From Francisella philomiragia subsp. philomiragia ATCC 25015 (lineage in GTDB: Bacteria; Pseudomonadota; Gammaproteobacteria; Francisellales; Francisellaceae): 64,000 bases of DNA. The translations under genes were made by a program, and so were the position numbers. How positions within the stretch are numbered: the stretch's first letter is position 1; each line of letters opens with the position of its first letter. The stretch spans positions 62,001 through 126,000 of the forward strand of contig NZ_DS999312.1 in the NCBI RefSeq assembly GCF_000156715.1, in the 5' to 3' direction. Below, one piece after another: positions 43,248 to 53,279 of this stretch. The notes beneath the pieces were generated by a model that was not told where the DNA came from, did no database searches, and worked only from the letters and a program-made list of their open reading frames with translations.

Positions 43248-46052
43248 ATGAAAAAAAAACAACCGGATTTTAGTCAGTGGTTGGAAACAACCCAGCTCTT
43301 CGGAGGTAATTTAGAATATCTTGAATCAATATATGATGATTATATTATGGGCAACTATGAGGATATTGATCCAAAATGGTTGTCCTTTTTTGATTCTATA
43401 GCTAGTTCAACAGATACTGTGCATCGCGACTTGGTTGATGAGTTCAAATTTTTGGCTAAAAATAGATCTACTGCTACAACAGTTATCAGTAGTGAAGGTG
43501 ATGTGAGCTTGAAGGCAAAAGCTCTAGTAAAAGCTTATCGATCTCATGGGTATAAATCAGCAAATATTGATCCATTAGGGCTGATGAAGTATCAAAGAGA
43601 CTCTGATCTAGAATTGTCTGCACATGGCCTATCTGAAAAAGATTTGTCTGAGAAAGTTAATCTTGGAGAATTTACTGATAATAAAGCTATTACTCTGAAA
43701 GAAATAATAGATAAAGCTAAGGCAATTTATGAATCTAGTGTAGGTTATGAGTATAGGTACATTGGTAATAAAGAAGAGAAGTTATGGCTTCAAGATAAGA
43801 TAGAAAAAAATCTATCCACACAGCAGTCAGATAAGAAATGGATTTTACAGCAGTTGGTTGCAGCTGAGGGGTTAGAAAAGTATTTAGCTTTGAGATATGT
43901 GGGCCAGAAGAGGTTTGGTCTTGAAGGTGGTGAATCTTTAATTCCTTCTCTTCAACACGTTATAGAAAAAGCAGTATCTAGACATTCAACAAGATTTATT
44001 CAATTAGGTATGGCTCATAGAGGTCGCTTAAATGTTCTTGTGAACGTTATGGGTAAAAATCCTAAGGATCTATTTGAAGAATTTGAAGGTAAGAGAAGCG
44101 AAAAGAGTTTGTCTGGTGACGTCAAATACCATATGGGATATTCAAATTATAGATGTATTGATGGTAAAGAAGCAAAAATCGCACTAGCGTTTAACCCATC
44201 GCATCTCGAAACAGTAGATCCAGTTGTCGAAGGTGCAGCTAAAGCTATACAAGATAAATTAGATGGTAATGTTTATAATAAAGTACTACCTATATTAATA
44301 CATGGTGACTCAGCTTTTTGTGGACAAGGTATCGTAATGGAAACTTTTGGCTTTTCCCTTACAGAAGCTTATGGAACAGGTGGAACAGTTCATCTTGTGG
44401 TAAATAACCAAGTTGGTTTTACTACTAGCAGTACATTTGGGGTCAATAGAAGTAGTAACTACTCAACTGATATTGCAAAAATGGTTGATGCACCAATCTT
44501 TCATGTAAATTGCGATGATCCTGAGGCTGTACTTAAGGTTGCTGATATAGCCCTTGAATACCGCATGAAGTTTAACAAGGATGTAGTTATTGATTTGGTT
44601 TGTTATCGTAGAAATGGACATAATGAAACTGATGAACCATCTGGAACTCAACCACAGATGTATGAAGTGATTAAAAAGCTTCCTTCAACACTAAAACTAT
44701 ATAGTGAAAAACTTATTAGAGAAGGTGTCGTCGATAGTAACCTTGTTGCACAATTAAATGCTAATTATCGTAGTAAACTAGATAATGGTCAAGTCACTAT
44801 AGATATTCTTGATAGAAAGGCTGTAAAAGACAAACTTAATGTTTGTGACTGGCTGCCTTATATTGGTAAGCAAGAGACTAAATATACTTATCATGCAATA
44901 CCTGAAAATAAACTCAAAGATTTGGCTTTGAAAATGAGTGAAGTACCGGAAGAGGTTAGTGCTCAGATGCAGGTCAAAAAAGCGATAACAGATAGAGTCA
45001 AGATGGCGAATGGAGAGCTTCCATTAAATTGGGGGTTTGCGGAATCTCTTGCTTATGCAACATTGCTTGATGAAGGTTATTCGGTAAGGCTATCTGGAGA
45101 AGATAGTGGTAGAGGAACATTCTCTCATCGTCATGCTGTTGTTAAAAATATGGATACTAGCTCGCAGTTAAAAGAGTATGTACCACTTCAGCATATTAAT
45201 GAAAAAGCTCGATTTGATGTCATCGATTCTACGCTATCTGAATACGGTGTTTTAGGATTTGAATATGGTTATAGTTGTTATAGTCCGGATTCTCTAGTAA
45301 TTTGGGAAGCTCAATTTGGTGACTTTGTAAATACGGCTCAAGTAGTTATTGATCAGTTTTTGGTAGCTGCTGAAGAAAAGTGGGGTATTTTATCAGGGTT
45401 GACACTATTTTTGCCTCATGGTCAAGAAGGCGCTGGTGCTGAGCATTCTTCAGCACGCTTAGAGAGATTCTTGCAATCATGTGCAAATAAAAATATGCAA
45501 GTTTGTACACCTACTACTCCAGCACAAATCTATCACTTGCTAAGACGTCAAGTTATTAGACCGCTTAGAAAGCCATTGATCGTAATGACACCTAAGAGTT
45601 TATTAAGAAACCCTATGGCTGTGTCTACACTAGAAGAGCTCTCTAAGGGTAAGTTTGAATCTATTATAGATGATGCAAGTGCTAATAAAGAAAAAGTTAA
45701 AAAACTTATACTTTGTAATGGTAAGGTTTACTATGATCTAATTGCTAAAAAGCAAGATACTCATGAGGATATCGCTGTAGTTAGACTTGAAGAGTTGTAT
45801 CCGTTCCCGCAAGACGAACTTGCAGATATTTTTGCTAAGTATAAGCATGCCGATAAGGTAGTATGGCTACAAGAAGAGCCTCAAAATAAGGGAGCTTGGT
45901 ATAATATTAGACACTTCATAGAAAAACTAGTATTAAAAAACCAAGAGTTGCTGTGTGTTGCAAGAGAGAGATCATCAACTCCTGCAGTAGGGTATCATGC
46001 ACTATATGTTAAACAGCAAGAAGAAATTATTAATAGAGCTTTAGAAATATAA
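43248..46052 (+). CDS. sucA: 2-oxoglutarate dehydrogenase E1 component
   Basis: SucA (934 residues) is the thiamine-diphosphate-dependent decarboxylase of the 2-oxoglutarate dehydrogenase complex. The N-terminal SGNxxYxExxY-like segment (GGNLEYLESIYDDYIMGNYE), the central HGDSAFCGQGIVMET, the GHNETDEPSGTQP thiamine motif and the C-terminal FLPHGQEGAGAEHSSARLER are characteristic. It lies between sdhB and sucB. Confidence 0.98.
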   Translation: MKKKQPDFSQWLETTQLFGGNLEYLESIYDDYIMGNYEDIDPKWLSFFDSIASSTDTVHRDLVDEFKFLAKNRSTATTVISSEGDVSLKAKALVKAYRSHGYKSANIDPLGLMKYQRDSDLELSAHGLSEKDLSEKVNLGEFTDNKAITLKEIIDKAKAIYESSVGYEYRYIGNKEEKLWLQDKIEKNLSTQQSDKKWILQQLVAAEGLEKYLALRYVGQKRFGLEGGESLIPSLQHVIEKAVSRHSTRFIQLGMAHRGRLNVLVNVMGKNPKDLFEEFEGKRSEKSLSGDVKYHMGYSNYRCIDGKEAKIALAFNPSHLETVDPVVEGAAKAIQDKLDGNVYNKVLPILIHGDSAFCGQGIVMETFGFSLTEAYGTGGTVHLVVNNQVGFTTSSTFGVNRSSNYSTDIAKMVDAPIFHVNCDDPEAVLKVADIALEYRMKFNKDVVIDLVCYRRNGHNETDEPSGTQPQMYEVIKKLPSTLKLYSEKLIREGVVDSNLVAQLNANYRSKLDNGQVTIDILDRKAVKDKLNVCDWLPYIGKQETKYTYHAIPENKLKDLALKMSEVPEEVSAQMQVKKAITDRVKMANGELPLNWGFAESLAYATLLDEGYSVRLSGEDSGRGTFSHRHAVVKNMDTSSQLKEYVPLQHINEKARFDVIDSTLSEYGVLGFEYGYSCYSPDSLVIWEAQFGDFVNTAQVVIDQFLVAAEEKWGILSGLTLFLPHGQEGAGAEHSSARLERFLQSCANKNMQVCTPTTPAQIYHLLRRQVIRPLRKPLIVMTPKSLLRNPMAVSTLEELSKGKFESIIDDASANKEKVKKLILCNGKVYYDLIAKKQDTHEDIAVVRLEELYPFPQDELADIFAKYKHADKVVWLQEEPQNKGAWYNIRHFIEKLVLKNQELLCVARERSSTPAVGYHALYVKQQEEIINRALEI

Positions 46053-46079
46053 AATTTAAGTTATTACTAGGAGTAAGAA

Positions 46080-47540
46080 ATGGTTGAATTAAAAGTACCT
46101 ATGTTTCCAGAGTCTGTTGCAGATGGCACTCTAGCTCAGTGGAATAAAAGTGAAGGCGATTTTGTTGAAGAAGGTGATATAATCGCTGAAATAGAAACTG
46201 ATAAAGTAGTTATGGAAGTTCCAGCTACTGCAAGTGGTGTTCTTAAAGGAATTAAAAAGCAAGAAGGTGATATAGTTTTATCTGAAGAATTTTTAGCAAA
46301 TATTGATACTAATGCTTCAACTTCTGAGCCAAAACAAGAGGTCGTTGTAGAAGCTTCTTCACAAGCTTTGGGTAAAGAAATAGATGTTAAAGCACCTGTT
46401 TTCCCTGAGTCTGTTGCAGATGGTACGATTTCTGAGTGGCATAAGCAAGAAGGCGATGCTGTAGCAGAGGGCGATGTCTTAGCTGAGATTGAAACAGATA
46501 AGGTTGTTATGGAAGTCCCTGCAACATCCAACGGTGTTTTATCAAAAATATTAAAGCCTGCAGGTGAAACAGTTCTTTCATCAGAGTTAATAGCAAAAGT
46601 TATAGAGGGTGCAGTGGCATCTGCAGCACCTACGTCAGATGCAAAAATACAGACTGAAGATAAAGGCAATGATCCTCATCTAGTTCCTTCTGCACGTAAA
46701 GCTTTCAATGCAAGTGGATTAGATTCTGCTGCAAGTATTGAAGGTACTGGTAAGAAAGGACGTATAACTTCTGAAGATGTTAAAAAGGCGGTATCTAGTA
46801 GCAAGCCACAACAGCCTGCTATAGTCGCTAACCAAGGTCCAAGATACGAAAAAAGAGTTAAGATGACTCGTTTACGTCAGACTATTGCAAATAGATTAGT
46901 TGAGGTTCAGCATACTAATGCTATCTTGACGACGTTTAACGAGGTTGATATGAGTGCAGTTATGGCGCTTAGAAATAAATATAAAGATATATTCCTTAAA
47001 GAGCATGATACAAAGCTTGGTTTTATGTCTTTCTTTATTAAAGCAGTAACTGAAGCACTTAAAAAGTTCCCAGATGTTAATGCTTCTATTGATGGTGATG
47101 AGATTGTTTATCATAACTACTTTGATATTGGTATAGCTGTTGGTACAGATAGAGGCTTAGTGGTACCTGTTTTAAGAGATACAGATGGTAAATCTTTAGC
47201 AGAGCTTGAAGCAGATGTGCTTGATAAAGCAATCAAAGGTCGCGATGGTAAATTAAGTCTAGAGGATATGCAAGGTGGTACGTTTACAATTACTAATGGT
47301 GGTACTTATGGGTCTATGCTATCCACACCGATTATTAATTCACCACAAAGTGCGATCTTGGGTATGCATAATATTGTTGAAAGACCTGTAGTAGTAAACG
47401 GCGAGATCAAAATCCGTCCAATAATGTATTTGGCATTATCTTATGATCATAGAATTATCGATGGTGGTACATCAGTAAGATTCTTGAAGATGATTAAAGA
47501 ATTGTTAGAAGATCCAAATAGAATCCTTCTACAAGTATAA
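46080..47540 (+). CDS. sucB: 2-oxoglutarate dehydrogenase E2 (dihydrolipoyl succinyltransferase), two lipoyl domains
   Basis: SucB (486 residues) is the succinyltransferase core of the complex. It has two tandem lipoyl domains, at about 1-76 and 101-176, with lipoylated lysines K42 and K141 in identical [12 protein letters not shown] contexts. A peripheral-subunit-binding domain ([15 protein letters not shown] ... GRITSEDV) and the catalytic domain follow, with [10 protein letters not shown] containing the active His and Asp. Most proteobacterial SucB proteins have one lipoyl domain and are about 400 residues long. It starts 27 bases after sucA with AGGAG upstream. Confidence 0.97.
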   Translation: MVELKVPMFPESVADGTLAQWNKSEGDFVEEGDIIAEIETDKVVMEVPATASGVLKGIKKQEGDIVLSEEFLANIDTNASTSEPKQEVVVEASSQALGKEIDVKAPVFPESVADGTISEWHKQEGDAVAEGDVLAEIETDKVVMEVPATSNGVLSKILKPAGETVLSSELIAKVIEGAVASAAPTSDAKIQTEDKGNDPHLVPSARKAFNASGLDSAASIEGTGKKGRITSEDVKKAVSSSKPQQPAIVANQGPRYEKRVKMTRLRQTIANRLVEVQHTNAILTTFNEVDMSAVMALRNKYKDIFLKEHDTKLGFMSFFIKAVTEALKKFPDVNASIDGDEIVYHNYFDIGIAVGTDRGLVVPVLRDTDGKSLAELEADVLDKAIKGRDGKLSLEDMQGGTFTITNGGTYGSMLSTPIINSPQSAILGMHNIVERPVVVNGEIKIRPIMYLALSYDHRIIDGGTSVRFLKMIKELLEDPNRILLQV

Positions 47541-47577
47541 TTATTTTTCTTTCACTTTATTCTAAAGGTTTATTTCG

Positions 47578-48105
47578 ATGAATTTAGATTTTATAAAAGA
47601 CAGAATTGTGGCTGTACCTGACTTTCCAAAACCTGGTATAGTGTTTAGAGATATCACTCCATTATTGGCAGACCCTCAAGGGTTGAAAATGACTGCAAAA
47701 GCTATGGCTGAAGAGTTGAAATCTAAAGGTATAAAGCCGACAATTATTGCTGGTACTGAAAGTAGAGGGTTTATCTTTGGTGTAGCACTTGCAGAAGCTT
47801 TAGGCTTAGGATTTGTTCCTGTAAGAAAACCTGGCAAGCTTCCTAGAGAAACTTATAAAGTGAGCTATCAGTTAGAGTATGGCAGTGATAGCTTAGAGAT
47901 TCACAAAGATGCTTTTAAGCCAATGGATAAAGTACTGGTTGTCGATGATTTGTTAGCAACTGGTGGCACAGCAAAAGCAACTGTTCAGCTTATAGAAAAA
48001 ACTCAAGCAAGTGTCGTAGGTCTTATATTTGTAATAGAGCTTGAAGATCTAAATGGTAGAAAAGTTCTTGAAGGACATAATGTTTCAGCATTAGTAAAAT
48101 ATTAG
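47578..48105 (+). CDS. apt: Adenine phosphoribosyltransferase
   Basis: Apt (175 residues) salvages adenine to AMP using PRPP. The N-terminal IKDRIVAVPDFPKPGIVFRD, the ESRGFIFG and RKPGKLP loops and the PRPP-binding VLVVDDLLATGGTAKAT motif are all present. It follows sucB by 37 bases and precedes glmM by 9 bases. The functional link to either is not obvious. Confidence 0.97.
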   Translation: MNLDFIKDRIVAVPDFPKPGIVFRDITPLLADPQGLKMTAKAMAEELKSKGIKPTIIAGTESRGFIFGVALAEALGLGFVPVRKPGKLPRETYKVSYQLEYGSDSLEIHKDAFKPMDKVLVVDDLLATGGTAKATVQLIEKTQASVVGLIFVIELEDLNGRKVLEGHNVSALVKY

Positions 48106-48114
48106 GAGATGATT

Positions 48115-49446
48115 GTGGCTAAGTATTTTGGTACAGATGGTATTCGTGGTGAAGTAGGTAAATCTGTTATAAAAGCAGAATTTATGCAAAAGCTTGGAAA
48201 TGCGGTTGGAGCATTAATAAATGAAAGGGATTATCCGAAGTTTGTTATTGTCGGACAAGATACGCGTAGTTCTGGTAATTTTTTAAAATTTGCTTTAGTT
48301 TCAGGTCTAAATGCAGCTGGTATAGATGTGATTGATCTAGGTGTAATCCCTACACCTGTTGTGGCTTTTATGACTGTTAAATACAAAGCAGCTGTTGGAT
48401 TCGTTATCACAGCATCACATAATAAGTTTACTGATAATGGTGTTAAGCTTTTTTCATCAAGTGGATTTAAATTGGATGATGCTCTAGAAGAAGAAGTCGA
48501 AGCTAAAATTGATTCGGATTTTATTTATCAGACAGAGTGCAAGTTTGGTAATTATAAGGTTGCTGAAAACTTTATAGACGAGTATATTGAAAACTTATTT
48601 GAAAGTTTTGGTTCTTTGGTTAACTATAAAGGTAAAGTTGTCATAGATTGTGCTCATGGAGCTGCTTCGAATCATTTTGAAGCATTGCTTGATAGATTTG
48701 ATATTAACTATATTTCTATAGCATCTAATCCAGATGGTTTAAATATAAATGTTGATTGTGGGGCGACTTGTACCTCAAATATCAAAAAAGCAGTGATAGA
48801 GCATAATGCTGATCTGGGGATTTCTCTAGATGGAGATGCAGATAGAATTATTATCGTTAATGAGAATGCTCAAGAAATTGATGGCGATGGAATATTAAAT
48901 ATTATTGCTCAATATAGTAATATATGTGGTGGTACTACTGGTATTGTAGGTACACAGATGACAAATATGAGTTATGAAAATCATTATAAGTCAAATAATA
49001 TACCATTTATTCGCTCTAAAGTTGGTGATAGATATGTTTTGGAAGATTTGGTTAAGCATGGTTATAAAATAGGTGGAGAGTCATCAGGGCATGTCATTAA
49101 TTTAAATTTTGGAACTACAGGTGATGGTTTGTCGACAGCTATTCAATTGTTAGCGATTTTCTCGCAAAGTGATAAACCTGTATCAGCTTTTAAATTACCT
49201 GGTGAATTAATGCAACAGACTATGATCAATGTTCCACTTAATTTTAAAGTAACATCTGATCATTTAGCTAAGCTAGCTAGTGACGTTGCTAAAGCTGAAG
49301 AGCGATTAGGTAGTCGTGGACGTGTATTGTTGAGACCTTCAGGAACTGAGCCAGTTCTGAGAGTTATGGTTGAGGCAGATACTAAAGATTTAGCTACAAA
49401 AGAAGCAGAGTATTTGGTTGAGAAAGTAAAACAAAAATTGGTGTAG
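48115..49446 (+). CDS. glmM: Phosphoglucosamine mutase
   Basis: GlmM (443 residues) converts glucosamine-6-phosphate to glucosamine-1-phosphate for peptidoglycan and LPS precursors. The N-terminal [13 protein letters not shown], the phosphoserine loop [12 protein letters not shown], the metal loop [10 protein letters not shown] and the C-terminal [15 protein letters not shown] are all conserved. I use GTG 48115 because AGGAG (48104-48108) is 6 bases upstream. An in-frame ATG at 48109 directly touches that site. Confidence 0.96.
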   Translation: MAKYFGTDGIRGEVGKSVIKAEFMQKLGNAVGALINERDYPKFVIVGQDTRSSGNFLKFALVSGLNAAGIDVIDLGVIPTPVVAFMTVKYKAAVGFVITASHNKFTDNGVKLFSSSGFKLDDALEEEVEAKIDSDFIYQTECKFGNYKVAENFIDEYIENLFESFGSLVNYKGKVVIDCAHGAASNHFEALLDRFDINYISIASNPDGLNINVDCGATCTSNIKKAVIEHNADLGISLDGDADRIIIVNENAQEIDGDGILNIIAQYSNICGGTTGIVGTQMTNMSYENHYKSNNIPFIRSKVGDRYVLEDLVKHGYKIGGESSGHVINLNFGTTGDGLSTAIQLLAIFSQSDKPVSAFKLPGELMQQTMINVPLNFKVTSDHLAKLASDVAKAEERLGSRGRVLLRPSGTEPVLRVMVEADTKDLATKEAEYLVEKVKQKLV

Positions 49447-49448
49447 AT

Positions 49449-50210
49449 ATGCAAAAATTAATAATGGGAAATTGGAAAATGAATGGTAGCTCTGCAAGCA
49501 TAAAAGAGCTTTGTAGGGGTATTTCGGAAGTCGATTACAATAGTGAGAAAATTTCTGTTGCTGTTTTTCCTTCAAGCATATACGTTAAAGAGGTACTTAC
49601 ACAGCTTCCTAAAGAAATCGGTGTAGGTCTGCAAAATATTACTTTTTATGATAATGGTGCATATACTGGAGAGTTATCTGCAGAGATGTTACATGATGTT
49701 GGTTGTAATTATCTACTTATAGGACATTCTGAGAGAAGATCTTTGTTTGGTGAAACTGATCAAGATGTTTTCAAAAAACTTAATAAAATTATAGATACAT
49801 CAGTTGTGCCAGTTGTATGTATAGGTGAGTCGCTAGAAGATAGACAAGGCGGAAGGTTAGAAAAAGTACTAACAACACAATTAAGTCTAATATTAGAAAA
49901 TTTATCTATTGAGCAACTTGCTAAGGTTGTAATAGCTTACGAACCTGTTTGGGCTATAGGTACAGGAGTTGTAGCATCATTAGAGCAAGTACAAGAAACA
50001 CATCAATTTATTCGTTCGCTTGTGGCTAAAGTAGATGAAAATCTTGCTAAAAATATGAAAATAGTGTATGGTGGTAGCCTAAAAGCTGAAAATGCTAAAG
50101 ATATATTAAGTCTACCAGATGTTGATGGTGGCTTGATTGGTGGAGCATCTTTGAAAGCTTCTGAGTTTAACGAAATAATAAATCAAGCAAATAAAATATG
50201 TACGGAATAA
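49449..50210 (+). CDS. tpiA: Triosephosphate isomerase
   Basis: TpiA (253 residues) interconverts dihydroxyacetone phosphate and glyceraldehyde-3-phosphate. The N-terminal MGNWKMNGS with the catalytic Lys, LLIGHSERR with the catalytic His, the [11 protein letters not shown] loop with the catalytic Glu and the C-terminal phosphate loop [10 protein letters not shown] are all visible. It starts 2 bases after glmM and overlaps secG by 13 bases. Confidence 0.98.
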   Translation: MQKLIMGNWKMNGSSASIKELCRGISEVDYNSEKISVAVFPSSIYVKEVLTQLPKEIGVGLQNITFYDNGAYTGELSAEMLHDVGCNYLLIGHSERRSLFGETDQDVFKKLNKIIDTSVVPVVCIGESLEDRQGGRLEKVLTTQLSLILENLSIEQLAKVVIAYEPVWAIGTGVVASLEQVQETHQFIRSLVAKVDENLAKNMKIVYGGSLKAENAKDILSLPDVDGGLIGGASLKASEFNEIINQANKICTE

Positions 50211-50536
50211 TTTTAACTATAGATATTATTGCAGCTATCGCTATTGTAGCTCTAGTGTTGCTACAACAAGGTAAAGGCGCTAATATGGGTGTCTCTTTTG
50301 GTGCGGGTGCTTCTAATACTGTTTTTGGTAGTAAGGGAGCGGCTTCGTTCTTGTTTAAAATGACAGTGTTCTTTACTGCAGTGTTTTTTGTATGTTGTCT
50401 TACTTTAGGATATTTAGGTAAAAGTCAAAATACAACCGCTAGTGTAAGTTCAGTTAGTACAGATAACTCTATAGCTAGCCAATATGATCAATATCAAAAA
50501 GAGATAGATCAAAGTTCTACTAGTACGAAGAAATAA
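50198..50536 (+). CDS. secG: Preprotein translocase subunit SecG
   Basis: SecG (112 residues) is the small two-helix subunit of the SecYEG translocon. The [20 protein letters not shown] loop after helix 1 and [17 protein letters not shown] before helix 2 are signatures. The C-terminus is a variable Ser/Gln-rich tail. It begins inside tpiA without its own Shine-Dalgarno sequence, implying coupled translation. tRNA-Leu follows, as secG-leuU in E. coli. Confidence 0.96.
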   Translation: MYGIILTIDIIAAIAIVALVLLQQGKGANMGVSFGAGASNTVFGSKGAASFLFKMTVFFTAVFFVCCLTLGYLGKSQNTTASVSSVSTDNSIASQYDQYQKEIDQSSTSTKK

Positions 50537-50549
50537 AGTACTCTATTTA

Positions 50550-50635
50550 GCACCGGTGGTGGAATTGGTAGACACGCCATCTTGAGGGGGTGGTGTCCGT
50601 AGGACGTGCGAGTTCAAATCTCGCTCGGTGCACCA
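50550..50635 (+). tRNA. tRNA-Leu (GAG)
   Basis: This 86-base class II tRNA has acceptor stem GCACCGG pairing with TCGGTGC, an encoded CCA end, a long variable arm and anticodon GAG at 50584-50586 (reads CTC/CTT). It is 13 bases after secG, the same partner as E. coli leuU, so it is probably processed from a secG read-through transcript. Confidence 0.96.
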
Positions 50636-50707
50636 AAATCTAGAATTCTTTAAAATACAATTTTCTGATAATATAAAAAATACATATTGTTTTTTAATTT
50701 TTTGTAT

Positions 50708-51661
50708 ATGAGTCAAACCTTTGAAAAAGTTGTTGATAAGAATGTAATAGAAGGGACAAGATACTTCATATCTTTAGTTGATTTGGGGTCATACACAGCA
50801 GTAAAAAATTATTACTCGGTCGAAATTAGTACAGTTCGAAATAAATTAGAGCTTCTGGAAAGTTATTTAGGAGTTAAACTAACAACGCCAAGTCGTAATA
50901 AAATAGATATAACAGATGATGGTAAAAAATATTATTTATCGTGTAATAAGTTATATACAGACCTACAAAATACTATATTATCTAGTAAATATAAGGGTAT
51001 AGATAAACTAAAATATATTCGTCTCTTTGGGACAAGAGCTTTTGTAGAGTATATTTTGCCTAAAATTCATCAAATAGATGATAAAGGTGAATACACATTT
51101 ACATCTGATACCTATTTACTTAATCAAACAATAAGCTATTTATATCAGTTGTGTAATTATGATGTTGCTCTTATAGCAGCTAAAGATCTAGAAAAAATAG
51201 ATCAGGATAATTGGATAGTTTGTTCAACCATCGATTCAGTTAATTTACCATCAAAGATTTATGTAAATCAAGAATTGATAAATCAATATGATTTAATCAA
51301 TAATCCAGAAAATGTTTTCCATTTACCTTTTATTTTACGTAAAGATCATACAGCATTTAGTCTTAATGTTAGGATTAAAGGTAAGGATATAAGTAAGACA
51401 ATTGAGAATATAAAATATCTTGTCGAGGATGATAATTATAAGGTTATGCTTATTGAAAATGGGCTCGGTGCAGGTGTTTTATTAGATAATTATTCGCAAA
51501 TTTCTAAATCAAACATAATCGCCTTAGATAATATTATAAGTGAAACTTTCCATCAGAAAGTTGCGGTAATAGTCTCGAAACATGTTTCTGGTAAAACAAA
51601 ACTTATTAAGTTTCTCCGAAAACAAGTAGACAGTTATATAAAAACTGTTTTGAAGATATAG
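50708..51661 (+). CDS. LysR-type transcriptional regulator, tandem copy 1
   Basis: This 317-residue protein has an N-terminal winged helix resembling LysR-type regulators (FISLVDLGSYTAVKNYYSVE and VRNKLELLESYLGVKL, about 18-60). It has a weak substrate-binding-like remainder ending in IENGLGAGVLLDNY. It starts at ATG 50708. The frame is open from a TTG at 50687, but the ATG start gives the same length as the neighbouring copy. There is no Shine-Dalgarno sequence. The lysine- and tyrosine-rich, divergent composition makes ligand prediction impossible. Confidence 0.75.
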   Translation: MSQTFEKVVDKNVIEGTRYFISLVDLGSYTAVKNYYSVEISTVRNKLELLESYLGVKLTTPSRNKIDITDDGKKYYLSCNKLYTDLQNTILSSKYKGIDKLKYIRLFGTRAFVEYILPKIHQIDDKGEYTFTSDTYLLNQTISYLYQLCNYDVALIAAKDLEKIDQDNWIVCSTIDSVNLPSKIYVNQELINQYDLINNPENVFHLPFILRKDHTAFSLNVRIKGKDISKTIENIKYLVEDDNYKVMLIENGLGAGVLLDNYSQISKSNIIALDNIISETFHQKVAVIVSKHVSGKTKLIKFLRKQVDSYIKTVLKI

Positions 51662-51797
51662 TTTTCTTGAGATAAGATTTGGCTTTTGTATTATTAATTG
51701 TTTAAGTAATATCTCATTAAGATTGTCTATTAAATATTTTTTTTTGTTGATAACATAACAGTAGTGTATTAAAAATATCTAACTAATTGAATTATCA

Positions 51798-52751
51798 ATG
51801 AGTAAAAATCCTAAAGAAGTTGTAGATAAAAATATAATAGAAGGTACAAGATACTTTATATCTTTAGTTGAGTTGGGGTCTTATGCAGCAGTTAAGAGTT
51901 ACTATTCAGTTGAAGTTAATACTATTAGGAATAAGCTCGAATTATTGGAAAGCTATCTAGGCGTCAAATTAATCCAATCAGGTAGCAATAAAGTCGAAAT
52001 AACAAAATATGGTAAAAAATACTATGCATCGTGTCATAGGCTGTACATAGATTTAGAAAATAGTATTCTTTCTAGTAAATATAAGGGTGTTGATAAGCTG
52101 AAGTATATACGTATTTTTGGTACTAGAACATTTGTCAATTATATTTCGCCAAATATCCATGATATAGATACTAAGGATGATTATACTTTCACTTTTGATA
52201 GTTATTTATTGTATCAAGCTAATAGCTATATTTATCAACTAAATAATTATGATATAGCTCTTATAGCATCTAAAGATCTTGAGAAAATAGATCAAGACCA
52301 CTGGATGATTTGTGCAACTATAGATTCGGTAAATTTACCATCTAAGATTTATGTTAATCAGGAGCTATTAGATAAGTATGATTTAAGCACAAATCCTTTG
52401 AGAGTTTTTGAGCTTCCTTTTATTATGAGGAGAGATCAGTCATCTTTTAGTTTAAACGTTACAGTAAATGGTAAAGACTTAAGTAAACGTATTAGAAAGA
52501 TAAAGTATCTTGTTGAGGATGATCTGCATAAAGTATCTTTGATTGAAAAAGGTTTAGGGGCTGGTGTTTTGTTGGATAATTATGCACAGATATCAAATTC
52601 GCCTATTGTTGCTATAGATGGAATTACAACAGAAACATTTCATGATAAACAAGTAATAATACTATCAAAACATGTTGGTAATAGAACGAAGTTAATAGAG
52701 TTTCTTCGAAAACATGCTAAAAATTATGTGAGCACTGTTTTGGGTCAATAA
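51798..52751 (+). CDS. LysR-type transcriptional regulator, tandem copy 2
   Basis: This is a paralogue of the preceding gene with the same length of 317 residues and high similarity throughout. The first 120 residues are about 70% identical by eye, sharing EGTRYFISLV, RNKLELLESYLGVKL and SSKYKG blocks. The helix-turn-helix is at about 18-60. It has no clear Shine-Dalgarno sequence, and a 136-base AT-rich spacer separates it from copy 1. Probably a recent tandem duplication whose products may form hetero-oligomers or have diverged in target. Confidence 0.75.
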   Translation: MSKNPKEVVDKNIIEGTRYFISLVELGSYAAVKSYYSVEVNTIRNKLELLESYLGVKLIQSGSNKVEITKYGKKYYASCHRLYIDLENSILSSKYKGVDKLKYIRIFGTRTFVNYISPNIHDIDTKDDYTFTFDSYLLYQANSYIYQLNNYDIALIASKDLEKIDQDHWMICATIDSVNLPSKIYVNQELLDKYDLSTNPLRVFELPFIMRRDQSSFSLNVTVNGKDLSKRIRKIKYLVEDDLHKVSLIEKGLGAGVLLDNYAQISNSPIVAIDGITTETFHDKQVIILSKHVGNRTKLIEFLRKHAKNYVSTVLGQ

Positions 52752-52829
52752 TAGTTGGTGCTCATATCATTGATATTATAAGTTCATAATGGTAATTTAA
52801 AACCATCTCTAAAATAATAGGTCAAAAAA

Positions 52830-53279
52830 ATGAGAAAAGTTCTAATAGCTTCTAAGATGATTTTATTAATGGTAATATCTACGTCAGTTATTTACGCGGA
52901 TGATATACCATCATCAACAGCAGTTCCGATTGGTAAGGTTGTTGCAAATATATACTCTCAAGGATACCCTAGCATCAATAAAATTGAGTTTGATGATGGA
53001 GTATATAAAGCAAAAGTCATCAATGATGCTGGCAAAGAAGAGTATTTGTATATAGATCCGAATACAGGTAAAGTTCCTTTGCCCAAAAATGGCTCAAAAG
53101 AAATTAATATGAGCAAAGCTATAGCAGTAGTACCTAATGATAGATGTAAAACCATTACAAGCGTTGAAGACAAAAGTGATGTTTATGAGGTTGAATGTGT
53201 AGATAGTTCTAATAAAGAAGTTAAAGTATATGTTGATGCTATTAGTGGTAAGATATCTCAAATCGAATATGATGATTAA
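52830..53279 (+). CDS. Exported PepSY-like protein
   Basis: This 149-residue protein has a signal peptide (about residues 1-23, ending YADDIP) and two repeats of PepSY type. Repeat one contains IGKVVANIYSQGYPSINKIEF and ends YLYIDPNTGKVP; repeat two ends KVYVDAISGKISQIEYDD. PepSY domains often bind or inhibit proteases or sense periplasmic signals; the role here is unknown. AGG lies before the ATG, and the last four bases overlap the convergent hemW stop. Confidence 0.8.
   Translation: MRKVLIASKMILLMVISTSVIYADDIPSSTAVPIGKVVANIYSQGYPSINKIEFDDGVYKAKVINDAGKEEYLYIDPNTGKVPLPKNGSKEINMSKAIAVVPNDRCKTITSVEDKSDVYEVECVDSSNKEVKVYVDAISGKISQIEYDD

Noticed and set aside
46136-46669. 177-codon minus-strand open frame opposite sucB
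   Set aside because: It is the antisense shadow of the two lipoyl domains. The repeated structure in it simply mirrors the duplicated domain.
50636-50707. Terminator after tRNA-Leu
   Set aside because: A run of A and a run of T could pair (AAAAAA/TTTTTT), but there is no G-C pair and the arms fit AT-rich background.
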